From assembly GCA_043381765.1 (NCBI GenBank), contig JBHJMP010001186.1, positions 1 to 21,564 of the forward strand: 21,564 nt of DNA, read 5' to 3'. This DNA comes from Collodictyon triciliatum (taxonomy: Eukaryota; CRuMs). The position numbers were made by a program, and so were the translations under genes. Numbering within the stretch: the stretch's first letter is position 1; each line of letters starts with the position of its first letter. The notes under the pieces were generated by a model. The model saw nothing but the letters and a program-made list of their open reading frames with translations, did not search any database and was not told where the DNA came from. Of this stretch, positions 8,542 through 20,000 are shown piece after piece.

Positions 8542-11500
8542 ATGGATTCCAATCGCAAGGGCGGCCTTCTGAAGTTCTTCTCGAGCGGGTCGGCGTCAAA
8601 CTCGGGCGTTTCATCAGCCTCCGCTTCACCCACGTCGTCGCCGCATCTCGGTCCGCTCTTTCGATCCTCAGGTTCAAACGCGAAGAGTTCCAGCCAGAGC
8701 ATACTTTCAATCACCACCCCAACACCCTTGACCGCGTGAGCATTATTTCTTAACTTTTTTTCATTTCATTTGTTTTTTTTCTTAATTTTTTATTTTTTAT
8801 TTTGTTTTTCTCCTTGATGCCCTTTTGTTTGGCTGAAAATATGATGACAGTTCATATTGAATATGTTTCAACCGGAAACATTGTATGACTTTTTGCAGAG
8901 CTCAAACATTTGACGAAGGGATTGCTGGTAGCCTAAGCGAATTGGAATGCATCGATTTACTGGAAGAAGATGATTTACTGGTAGCCGAACATTGTTTTTT
9001 TTTTAATTTCATTAAACATTATATGCTTTTAAAAAAACGCGTCTCTGACCTATGTTTCTGTATTCGAGTAGAGGATTCGGGTTCTGTGATTATTTCTGCT
9101 CATTCCTTTCTCAAAAGATTTTATAAAGAGATTGATGACACCTGTGTGTGGGTTAAATGACTTTTTGGTATTCAGGAATACATCCCTGTCGTGCAAAAAT
9201 TCGCTGATCGCTATATGACATGGACTGTAGACGATAATCCATTCACTCAGCATGTCGTAAGCTTTGTATTGTGCAATCAATTAACTTTGTTGCTATTTGT
9301 ATAGAAAAACATTCCTTTCGTGCCATGTCAGGTTTCAATATTTGTATTATTACCATAAAAAAAATCGCTAGAAACACCACGACATCATTCTAAAATGCAT
9401 GACAAATCGGGTTTTTTCTTTCGCAGTCGACAACGTGACAAAGAGTAATCCTTCTATCTTCTGCATTCATTTCATTTCACTTTAGTTCATTTGACACCTA
9501 CACGAATCTAATCATCACTTATTTGCTCCCCTTATCTGCTTTATTCCTAGTCCTATGCCGCCCAAATGATTCCCTTCCGACATCAGACCATGTCACCATC
9601 GAAACTATTCGCCACTACTGCATCTTATTGCGCTCGCCCCAGAATCGTGAGGCTCTCGTACAGTTTCAACAAAAAGACGCATCTTTTACCTATTACACTG
9701 CTATTTCTCGCTTCTGTCTGGCTTTGTACGGGTGGCTATACACTTGGAGCAATGCAGACCGAACGCCAGATGGTCCGGGTCCATCTGTTCCCAAAACTGT
9801 GATCTTTCCAGACTACGTGCTGACGTGCTTAGAACTGGCAGTGGATATCCTCGACTGTCTTGTGCAGCCAGGCTTTTTCAATAGCAAAGTTTGGCCATCC
9901 TCAAAGGTGATGACATACGGGATACCTTTATATTTATCACGCTAAATGTAAAAAACAAAAACAAAAACGGCACCATTCTTTCTTTTCAAATATTTTCATT
10001 CCTTGTACGATTCATCACTGCCTTTCCCCCAAACAACATTCAATTAGAATACCTTAAAAAACCGTTGTCACTTCACTCATCTGTCATTATCATAATTCGA
10101 CAAAAAATACAGTTGTCGACAGTCGCCCGCTATTCTGAGCAACAAAAGAAGGAGTGGATGAGAAAGAGTATCTACCACGATTCCTCCGGAGAAAACACTC
10201 ATGTTATCAAAGCCATCGCCAGTCTACTCCCAAGTACCCTCAAATCCTTAATGAATACATACCGTAGATTTGCTGTGATGTTTTGGTATCACTTAAATGA
10301 TAAACTCATCTTCGATTTTACCGCAAAATAAGCAAACTGTTGATTTAATACCACTCAATCATTTTGCTACTTACATATTCATGGAGTAGTGTCCATATTT
10401 CATCTTGAAGTAACAAAATAAAATTACTCTGTCCAGGTGCCATCACATCTTTGACAAAGAGTTTGAAAACTTACATGAATTCAAGCTTTGAGGCAATGAT
10501 TCAGAGAAAAATAATTCTAGTTCAAGACCTCCTTATCCAGCTGGAATGTTATTTCATGATTGTTAGCCCTCTCCTGGTATACCTGTTTTCTTTTGATGCC
10601 TATATGGACTCCCTTCCATTTATTTTTTTTTTATTTATTTTGAACCATATTTATCAAACTACAGTCTCATCACCACATAATATAATACAATATAAAATAA
10701 ATAGGACGGTTCTGAAGAAATTCTAGTAACGCTTTCGGCACATCTTCCGTTCTGGGCCGAGAGTCTCGATAAATGGTCATTTCAAATCGCGAAACTAATA
10801 CAGTTCATTATTATTTTACGTATTTTTTTTTGAAATTGGCTTGAATCTACGACATTACTCTAAACTGACATTCACCACCCAAATTGGATTGCTTCAGCTC
10901 CCTGTCATATCGAGAAACCTTAGGAAACTTGGCTCTTCTAGCATTTCACATATCTACTCATATCGCGTAATTACCAGCTTAATCCGTCTAACTGAATTAA
11001 AGAATAAATTTTTTTTAGCTAAACACACTCACTATGTCTAATACCTTCATTAATCTATGCACATTTATACACTTAGAATCCGTGTTCCAAGGACAGACCC
11101 TGCTGTAGCTGATAGTATCATCAATAATATATCGCTGTTTGTCCAGATGGATATGATGTAAGCCATTTTCTTCCTTCAAAAAGAATTATAAGATCATTCC
11201 AACTTCGCGACGATATTCAAAATGTGCCCGATCCAATTAACTTGTTCGTCGCTGTATATATTCCTCTGTTCGACGATTGTGTACAGGAGATATACACTCC
11301 CCAGTGCTCGTTCATCCGAGAGCAAGGACCATGTATTGAGTCCGTCCATTTTCCTCTTGAGTCTCCAAGAAACTGCCAAAGGAGAACCAATGCACCTAGA
11401 ATTTACTCGAGCTTTGTCTTTTCTGAAATTTGATGCAAAGGTAATCCCATTCTCACATCTTTCCATGAGTTCATCTCCTTTCCTATCTTCAACTTTTTCT

Positions 11501-14500
11501 TACAGGTAGTTTTGTTGATAATTACATATGCAATCTAGTTGAATATGTTTTTAATTTGCTTTTTTTTTTTAAAAAATATATATATATCAGGACATTGTTC
11601 TTACAGTGGAAAGCTCAATAGTAAGCAACATCTTGTTGACTCACATCATTAACTACTGTGCTTTGAGCTCGTGGTCTGTTGCAGATAAACAGACTGAGCC
11701 CCAAAATTCAGTAGAAACAATATTGTCCTGGAAACTTCTTCCAAACTTAATTCTTAAAGCCGCTGGTTTAATTGAAAACATGGACCTCAGCCAAGGATTA
11801 CACGAAGAAGAATCAGTTTATCTGTACGCACTTCATTTATCCTTTTTATATATATATATATATATATTTATGACTACTAATTTTATGTGTGTGGGCGGAA
11901 ATTTGAATGACTAGAATGTCATTAGTCAGTAATTTTTGTGTTATCAGAGAACGATTGACTTCATTTCCTATTGCTGACCGTTGTTTTCTCTATTTTGAAG
12001 ACTCTATCCTATACCCCAACTATTGTGGATACGCTGTATGTCCACATGTCTTTCTGCATCACCCGAAGATGAAATCAATGATATACTGCAACATTCTACT
12101 TGGTCGTTCTTATTGTCTCCACATTCCATGCTTTTGCCGTATGAAATGGAAAATAAATCATCGCAGTTTTCGCATTTTAAAGAAGGTATGTATCAGTCAA
12201 CACACTTCTTTATGTCAGACACATGAAAATTTAATAAATCATAAATAATTGTATTTTTTCTTTAGTATTAAAGAAATAAGATGGAAAGATAATTTCTATG
12301 TGGTTTATGTATGATTCATCGCAGACATTCTTCCATTACTGTTCAATACATATGAGAAAGGGCGTATCCCAGTATTCGCACCCTTGGCTCTTCGAAACGG
12401 ATTGAGTGAGAGCAACATCATTATGCATAAGTATTTTTTCCCTGCAGGAATGAAGTCATGATAACGCCGAAGTGTTGATTTTTTATGTATCATCTTATTC
12501 TATTTTATTTTTCTCTTTCCCTTTCCCCCTCTCTTTAGCATATTCTGTACCACCAATAACTCACTTGCTGACTTACCTACAGCCAAGTTCAATATGGAGT
12601 GAGTGATTTTATCATTCTAAGCTGCTGTCATTACATTGATACTGGAGTGCCTCCTGACGTCGCCTGGAATGTAACTCTGGTTTGATTCTAATTCTTCATT
12701 ACTTCCTTATCAGATGTGAACGTATGGCTCATTCACTATCTAAGCATAATAATACTTCAACGCCTTCTTGTGCAAGCGACATTTTATTTCATTTGCTATT
12801 GTTTCATCCAGAATGGGTTGATTTGTTTCCAAAACACTCCTTCTCTGGTGTGCCAGTTTCTTGGGATTGTGCGAAGGTTTCCCCTTTCACAGACATATTA
12901 CAGAATAGTTATAATACACTCATAGTACATTGTTCCAATTCCAAATAAATCTTACATTTATCCTATTTTTTTCTCAACCAAGGGCTCTCTCCTACAAATC
13001 TCTTGAGACGGTCCAAGCCTCTCGGCGAAATGAGGCCCTCGAAGCCGTCTTTGCAGTAGTTTATAGCTATTTTGGGTACGTATTGTTGAATTTTTTTTTT
13101 TTGAGTTCATTGAAACGAAATCTTAATCTGACTGATTACCATTTCCATGTCACCAAAAATATTCAGATGTTTAAAATAAATTTGATCAGGAATGAGAATC
13201 GTGTGCATCCCTCTCAACTTGAATGGATGGAGTTGGTTAAGACCCATCTAGTCGCCACAGCTGTATGCCAAAGCCATACTCATGAAATAAATACCAGTTC
13301 TTCTGTTTTATTTTCTCATTTAAAAAATACTCCCCACTAAACTTATTATCTTTTCTTCTTTCTCCATGAATTCAGTCGATGATAATATTGACAATAAGCC
13401 GGTCAAACTCTCAGGCTAGCGAACTAGTTGCTTGGTTTGAAGTAATAAGATTTATTTTAATTTTTTTAAAACACATACGGAAATTTTATGTTCTCTATTT
13501 TGTTGACAACTAAAATCATGATGAAATCACCTTATTATACACATTATTTTTAAATAACATCAACAAAATCTCTCAGGTCGTAATGGGTTATGCATTCCAA
13601 CAGAAAACGCGGTCTTACTTCTCTGAGTTATTATTTGGAATTCTGATTAGTCAAGCAGATTGTGAAGTTTCGAGGCGAAGAGATATTTATACGAGATTCT
13701 GCGAATACTTTTCGAAGTTGACATTTATTTATAATATAATTTTCTTCCACAACGAATATAACCCCTTATTTGAAAGGGATGTCACAATTATTTCACATTA
13801 ATTTTAAATGTATTAGGGCTATTGAGATTGAGGATGTGTACATGAGAATGGACTCTATCCAATATTTAATCCAAACCGTTCAAAGGCTTGTTGAAATGGA
13901 CCGAAATGCAAAAGTGAGGGTTCAACTCATTTTATCCTTCATTTTCCATTTTCCATTTTCTGTATGCGCCAGAATGAATACCTATGCTGCTCATTATCTG
14001 AAAATAATTGTCATTATAGGCATGGCTCTGCGCTGGTGATATCTTCCTTCAGATGACCAACTGGCTCAACAGTCAGTATTCTAGAGATCTGTGTAATGAC
14101 GTCTTAAAAACGATACTGTTATTGCTGGCAGAAGACTCTACTTGCAAGGTATCATCACAAATAAGGACTTGTTCAATTCAGCATATGAATTCCAGACACT
14201 CATAAAGAAGTTTTCCTGTAATTTATATATATATATTTGCTTAATGGGCAGCTTTTTGAACATCCCAATACGTACCATTCTTAAACATCTGAATCAAAAG
14301 AAATCGTTCGTGGAAAAAATTGGATACGACACACTTGCTAGTTTGTTACTCAGAGCAGAGGGAGATAGCGTGTCAGAGACTACAATAACAACGCTATTTG
14401 AAATTGTACCACTACAAACTATGAAACACACTTCATGCAATCTTAAAACATAAGAGAATATCTTCTCATGTCACCACACAATTCTTTTAGGGAATAGTGT

Positions 14501-15829
14501 CCATATTTTGTGTCGAAAATTAACGGAATAAATAATAGGTCTCTGATGTTCATCCTGGCTCTGAAATCCAAGAGTATTCACTGAATAATACTGAAATTCT
14601 GCCGATGATCTTAAAGCTAGCTAACAAATCGAAAGAGCCCAAAATTCTGGTTGGATCTCGAACATCAATTAATAGCTTTGTGTATCTATTCCTAAGACTA
14701 TATATTGTCTTGTTTCTTATTCTAAGCCATGAATATATTCGACTTTATTTTATCTGTAGCTTAAGGTCTTGTCCTTTTTTTGCGAACACACGGATACAAG
14801 AGAGTTTTCAAGGAGCCAGCTGTGTAGTGCAGGGATTCTGGACATTCTAATTGACATGATTCCGCATCTTCTTCCGAGCCACATTGCATATGGTAGGCTA
14901 AAATGGCATTTTAACTTAGCCCAGTAAATCATGTACCATTTGACGCTTTCGGAACTGCTTTTCCATCGCCTCGTTGAACTAACGTTGAAGTCTAAAACTC
15001 ATTTCAGAACGGTTTATTAAGCTCATATCAAATTTGGGTTCTTACTCGGCGACAGTAAGGCAGCTGAAGCAATTAATCAATTTATGCCGCCCGTCAAGGG
15101 ATGAGAAAAGGGTTTGTCATCACAGTGATTTTCTGACCAATATCAAAAAATAAATCACTCGGGTTTTCTGCATACGTACATCCTTGATTAATCTTCCCTC
15201 TTTTGCCTTCTTCCATCTATGCTAATATCTTTAAAGCCACCTTGGTCTCCTTTTGTGGTCCGCATTCTTCAGAACCTATCCTCAAAATCACAATCTCGCC
15301 ATTTGTTTGACCTGCATGGTCCTCAAGTGGTAACGCTTAACGCTACGATATTATCACATTTGTAACTGAGTATTAAAATATTGTAATTTTGAAATGCTAT
15401 CCATCAATACGTTTTCTACTCTGACCAATCGTCTTACATGACGCACTTTGTTTTTCTAGGGAATCCAGCTACCTGTGATGGAGGCATTTCCAGGCTCAAA
15501 TGGATTTACTTTTGCTAGCTTTGTGAAAATTGACTCATTTAAAACAAAGAATATGTGCCGCCCGACTCTATTTAGGTAGAATAAAATATTATGTCTAGTA
15601 TGCATAACGAGTTGACATGGCATTCTTCAGTTCTCTTACATACTATGATGCACTATCCAACAGTTTCATGTCAAACATCTCTGATGGATTTGAGGCGTAT
15701 TTTAAAGGAACCAAATTATGTTTTGAAGTGGTGGACTCGAAAAAAAATACGAAATCATCATACACGTTCAATCACGAGTTTGTAGCGCGTGACTTGCAGC
15801 TTTTATGTGTTCAACATGAGACTTACATG
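8542..15829 (+). CDS. Large helical-solenoid protein with a C-terminal ConA-like domain start; BEACH-family-like (30 exons, 3' end in gap)
   Basis: Exons: 8542-8735, 8899-8980, 9176-9256, 9427-9434(?), 9486-9906, 10113-10263, 10437-10576, 10705-10802, 10898-10966, 11077-11157, 11184-11253(?), 11321-11440(?), 11591-11823, 12001-12185, 12325-12430, 12539-12598, 12714-12824, 12983-13075, 13190-13262, 13376-13441, 13577-13716, 13817-13913, 14020-14148, 14301-14405, 14539-14649, 14760-14892, 15008-15111, 15237-15329, 15460-15575, 15631-15829. They sum to 1223 codons in one phase. The start ATG opens a Ser-rich, basic leader (MDSNRKGGLLKFFSSGSA…). Residues from about 90 to 1118 are leucine-rich helices with no named motif, like armadillo-type solenoids (ALEAVFAVVYSYFG, NDVLKTILLLLAEDS, ILDILIDMIPHLLPSH). 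The last 105 residues (LFDLHGPQVGIQLP, GSNGFTFASFVKIDSF, GFEAYFKGTKLCFEVV, YTFNHEF) resemble the ConA-like domain preceding PH-BEACH in neurobeachin/LvsA proteins, which act in membrane traffic. No BEACH or WD40 part is present. Least certain: the microexon and junctions at 11158-11320 and 12824. Confidence 0.7.
9427..9434 (+). other. Possible 8-base microexon in the solenoid gene
   Basis: The strong donor at 9257 leaves phase 0, but the next long exon (from 9486, TTTAG acceptor) needs two preceding bases. TCGACAAC, flanked by a good CTTTCGCAG acceptor and a GTGACA donor, supplies the right phase (reads S-T-T) and removes the conflict. A weak alternative donor near 9271 would also work. Confidence 0.4.
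11158..11183 (+). other. Very short intron (26 or 35 bases) in the solenoid gene
   Basis: Exon 11077-11157 ends ATGGATATGAT before GTAAGC and must be spliced, because a stop follows. The next in-phase coding begins after AG at 11183 or 11192. Both options are far shorter than the usual introns here. Confidence 0.45.
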
Positions 15830-15837
15830 GTAAACTC

Positions 15838-15912
15838 TGATTACTATTACTATCACTATTACTATCACTATCACTATCACTATCACTATCACTATCACTA
15901 TCACTATCACTA
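15838..15912 (+). repeat. ATCACT hexamer microsatellite at the edge of an assembly gap
   Basis: Imperfect ATTACT units pass into about ten perfect ATCACT units, starting eight bases after the donor at 15830 and running into the N gap. The tract is the probable reason the assembly broke here. Confidence 0.9.
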
Positions 15913-16122
15913 NNNNNNNNNNNNNNNNNNNNNNNNNNNNNNNNNNNNNNNNNNNNNNNNNNNNNNNNNNNNNNNNNNNNNNNNNNNNNNNNNNNNNNNN
16001 NNNNNNNNNNNNNNNNNNNNNNNNNNNNNNNNNNNNNNNNNNNNNNNNNNNNNNNNNNNNNNNNNNNNNNNNNNNNNNNNNNNNNNNNNNNNNNNNNNNN
16101 NNNNNNNNNNNNNNNNNNNNNN
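15913..16122. other. Assembly gap (210 N)
   Basis: Unknown bases between the ConA-like exon and the first coiled-coil exon. Whether the two flanks belong to one gene depends on what is missing here. Confidence 0.95.
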
Positions 16123-16153
16123 TTTTTTTTTAAAATTCACATTCACATACTAG

Positions 16154-17002
16154 ACCGAGGAAATCAACACGATAAGGGAGGCACTCCTTCGTGAAAGTAT
16201 TAAATTGAGAGGCGAATCAGACTTGAAAACAAGAGAGCTTCGAAAACTTCAGACTCAGATGGAGACTGGTCAGTTGGATGCACAGCGCGATTATAAAGAA
16301 AAAAGTGAATCTCGTGAACTCCAGAGAAAATTTGTACAGCAAATCCAACTCCTGACTGATGAGAACGAAGAACTGAAAAGCTTCAAAGCTAAAACGATGA
16401 ACGAGCTAGAGACATTGCGCGGTATCGAACGAAGGTACACCTAAATTTAAAGTACAATTATTTCGATTATCATCACAAAACAAATATGCCAGGTTTCTAT
16501 GTGTGCTGAGTATTATTCATGTATTTTGAAAGAAAATCTCATTCACGCTCTTAAATGCATAATCTAGATATTCACAGATGAGAAAAATTTGGGAGCAGGA
16601 GATAACAGCGTTAACCAATGAGCGGGATGAAACAAAAAAGGCACACACAAAAATAATAAGAGATAAATATCATCAGCACTCCCATATGTATATTTGTTAA
16701 AACAAGCCTCCATCTATAGCTGGCCGAAGAGTCACAAAGGATACTCTCTGAACTACCACTGTCACGCTCAACTTTAACAGATCCCCTGGCTTCTTCGAGA
16801 TTACGCGAGTCGATAATACAGGTTTTTCTCCTTTTAATCAAAAGCTCGTATCACAAGTAACACAAAAAGAGTTTATTAGTAACCGATTTATTGCTACACT
16901 AGGACAAACAAGAACTTATACAAATGGTGCATAAGCAAAAAGAAGAATTAGATATGCTTCGGTCTCAGTCAGGTATACTTCTGTCCTTCCTTTAAATTAT
17001 GC

Positions 17003-17078
<76 letters not shown>

Positions 17079-20000
17079 TGCAAATTATTGATTCAATTTA
17101 TTGTACTGGATGGTATGTTTATATCCCTGATTGTATTCTATTGCTTTTTATATGATTGATATCATCATTACTTTTCCACGTGTGCAATTAGACATCAGCA
17201 CCAGAGACTGATCTACCTGATGTATAGGAATAGCTGTTCAGCGAGACGGAGATGAAGAGTCAAATAAGGTCAAGTCACTAGAGTTTCGCGTACAAACAGT
17301 GGAGCAAGAGTTACAACTCCAACGAGACTATGGATTACGGGAAAGAAAGGCTTTTGAGAAGGAGAGATTATGTTTTGAAGAAGAGAAGACTCAATTGAGG
17401 TTGGATATTTCAAATATGGAAAAGAGGTACCAAGAAGAACTTCAGTTGGAAGAGATGAAGTCTCAAAGACTTGAGCAGCAATTAGAAAAAGCCGAACAGC
17501 GATATTCAGGTTGTGATATATATATGTTTTCTTTCAGTATCATGCTTTTTTATACACGAAAATGCACTGTTCATCATACAAGACCTTGGTTGACGTAAGT
17601 TAGACAAGTGTGACTGTAATCATTGAGTTAAATTTTCTATTTAATATAACAGAATTGACTGCAAATTCAAGTGGGGCACTAGGTGAATTGGAAAAGACCA
17701 TATCTGACATGATTATACTCCAGACTGCTGTAAAAATGGGAGAACGAAAAGTCAAAGACCTCGAATTGCGTATCGAAGAAGGAAACCGGTGATTTTGCCT
17801 CTTCCATCATCGTTAACTTCTCTTTATTGGGAGAAATAACCACTCACCTCATTCGATTTATTTATTTTTAACTTCATGTCAGAGAGAGGGAATATATTTT
17901 ACAAAAGCTGTCGGAAGCAGAGAAAGCCAATTCTCAAATTAGAAAACTACACCAAGATTTGATAGAGTCGAAGTAAATAAAACTTTCCCTGTAAAAATAA
18001 TAATGTGCGTTTAATATATTCTAGAAGATTTAACATTTCCTTTTTTTTTTTTATTTCTCTTTCCATGAGAGCCAACTTATATTTTTTTCTTTGATTGCTA
18101 TTTTACCCAGGACAAGGAACGAAGGTCTCGCTTTTAGCTTGGCCAATATTGAGGAAGATGTGAAGAGAAAACAGAGGAAAATAGATGCCCTCACTCAACA
18201 ACTCGACTTGCAAAACGCTGAGATTCACAAACTGAAAGAAAAGAAACAAATGGAGCTTTATTCTTCAACATCTGAGCGGGTATGCCAGCTTCACGGTTAT
18301 TTAATATCTAGTCTTGGATGTCATACAGTTTGTACTTTACACTTTAGAGTAAAAATAATATCTCCTAGGGAGCAGATAAAATAATAAGTGAGAGAACAAT
18401 CATCGAAATACAAGATATGAGGAGAAAGAATTCTGAGCTACAAATGCAGCTAACGAGGTTTGTGACATAGCCAATTACTATATCCATAATAACCGCAATA
18501 TCCAAAATAACCATGAACTGAAATAAAATTAAATAAACATATACCCTTTTCGACTACAGTATACAGGCTCTTATTGATTCTAGTATGTCTATCTTATCAT
18601 TACAACCGAGTGATGCTTCTGAAGCGAAGAAAATGGAATTACTTTATCTTAATATCGAAGAGCTGGCCCGCAGTAAGACTTTCAAAGAATATGGCGACCC
18701 ATTCAAACCCCTTTGTATCTCACGATGTAGGGTGTAAACTAACCCACTCATATGTATTATCATTCACTTTTATTCCTCACTACAACTTGTACTCTAGGGA
18801 GGCATCGATTCGAACAAATGGAGAAGGTCTTTGCTTCTTTTCGTTAATCTATGAATCCGTTCATGATTGATTTATTGCAAAATTCCTTTAACTGTTATTC
18901 AATATTTTCTTACCTCGAACGGAAAAAAAAAAAAACCAAAGGAAATCGTCAAGATGAAGCTCTCTCTTGAAAAGCTCAATCGACATAGGGCTAATTTGAT
19001 TGAACAAAAGAGATATTTGTCTCTTCAATTAGAGCTTACTAAACTCAAGTATGTCATTTTTATTTTTATTTATTTTTATGTAAAATGATTACCCACTTTT
19101 CCATGAAAAGCGAAATCTTTATTAATTATTCTATATTAGGACCAATTTCAACAGGAGCCAAGGGCTACTGTCTTTCAGGCAAACAGCAGAGTCCACACCA
19201 AACATTAAATCTCGACAGAGGTTGAGAAGCTCTGTGTTAGCTGTCATAATCATTTGCCGATTCAGGTTTTTTTTTTTTTTTTTTTTGCTATTTGAGCTAC
19301 ATATCTTAACATATCTCCATAGAATCATATGAACATGTAATTTTCTTGTTTCTTAAATATTTCCGTTTTTTTTCTTTGCACATTTGTTTCTAGGAGACAC
19401 CCACAAACTCAACACACCATTCAAGCACAAGCATCATTACAGAAATCTGAGGCAGACTTTGAGCATTATCTCACTCAACTCCGACAGAAGGAAGATAACA
19501 TTCGCACGCTCCGGCTTCAGATGCAATCATACGAGGTAGCACAGGCACATGATACCCCGTTTTAGTTTATTTCAAGATGCTAATTCGATCCACCTAATTG
19601 CCCTTGATTTTTTTTATTATAAAAAGAACAACATAAATCAGAGCACGAAAAGAAGAAAAAGAAAACATAGGTAAGGAAAAAAATGTTTGAAGGAATGAAC
19701 ACTATCGTTACAAAATTTTAGAACCAGGTCTCTCAGCAGCGCCAACTCGCGTTAGATTATCAAAATCTGCAGGCACGCTATGTAACATTGCTGGGAGAGC
19801 ACAAGGATAAAGTAAGTTCATCTGATATTCGTCATTTCCATATCTTCATCCCTGCCATCAGTTTTTAAACCATATTACTAGATAAAATGCGATGAATTTC
19901 TTTTCTCTTTTCTCTTTTATTTTTGTTCTCTTTTGTTTTTGTTTTCATTTCGTTTTCGTTTTCGTTTTCGTTATTTTTCTTTTCTTTTTCCTTTTTTCCT

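Noticed and set aside
7698-8717. Long open frames running through the first N gap
   Set aside because: They are open only because unknown bases contain no stops. Only the part up to 7872 on the minus strand is supported as an exon.
9891-10331. Open frame of 146 codons overlapping the exon end at 9906
   Set aside because: It crosses an intron in the wrong frame. The coding segment 10113-10263 (LSTVARYSEQQKKEWMRKS…) is captured as an exon in phase.
13519-13576. ATGATGA in an intron considered as the C box of an intronic C/D snoRNA
   Set aside because: No CTGA D box or terminal stem follows before the acceptor.
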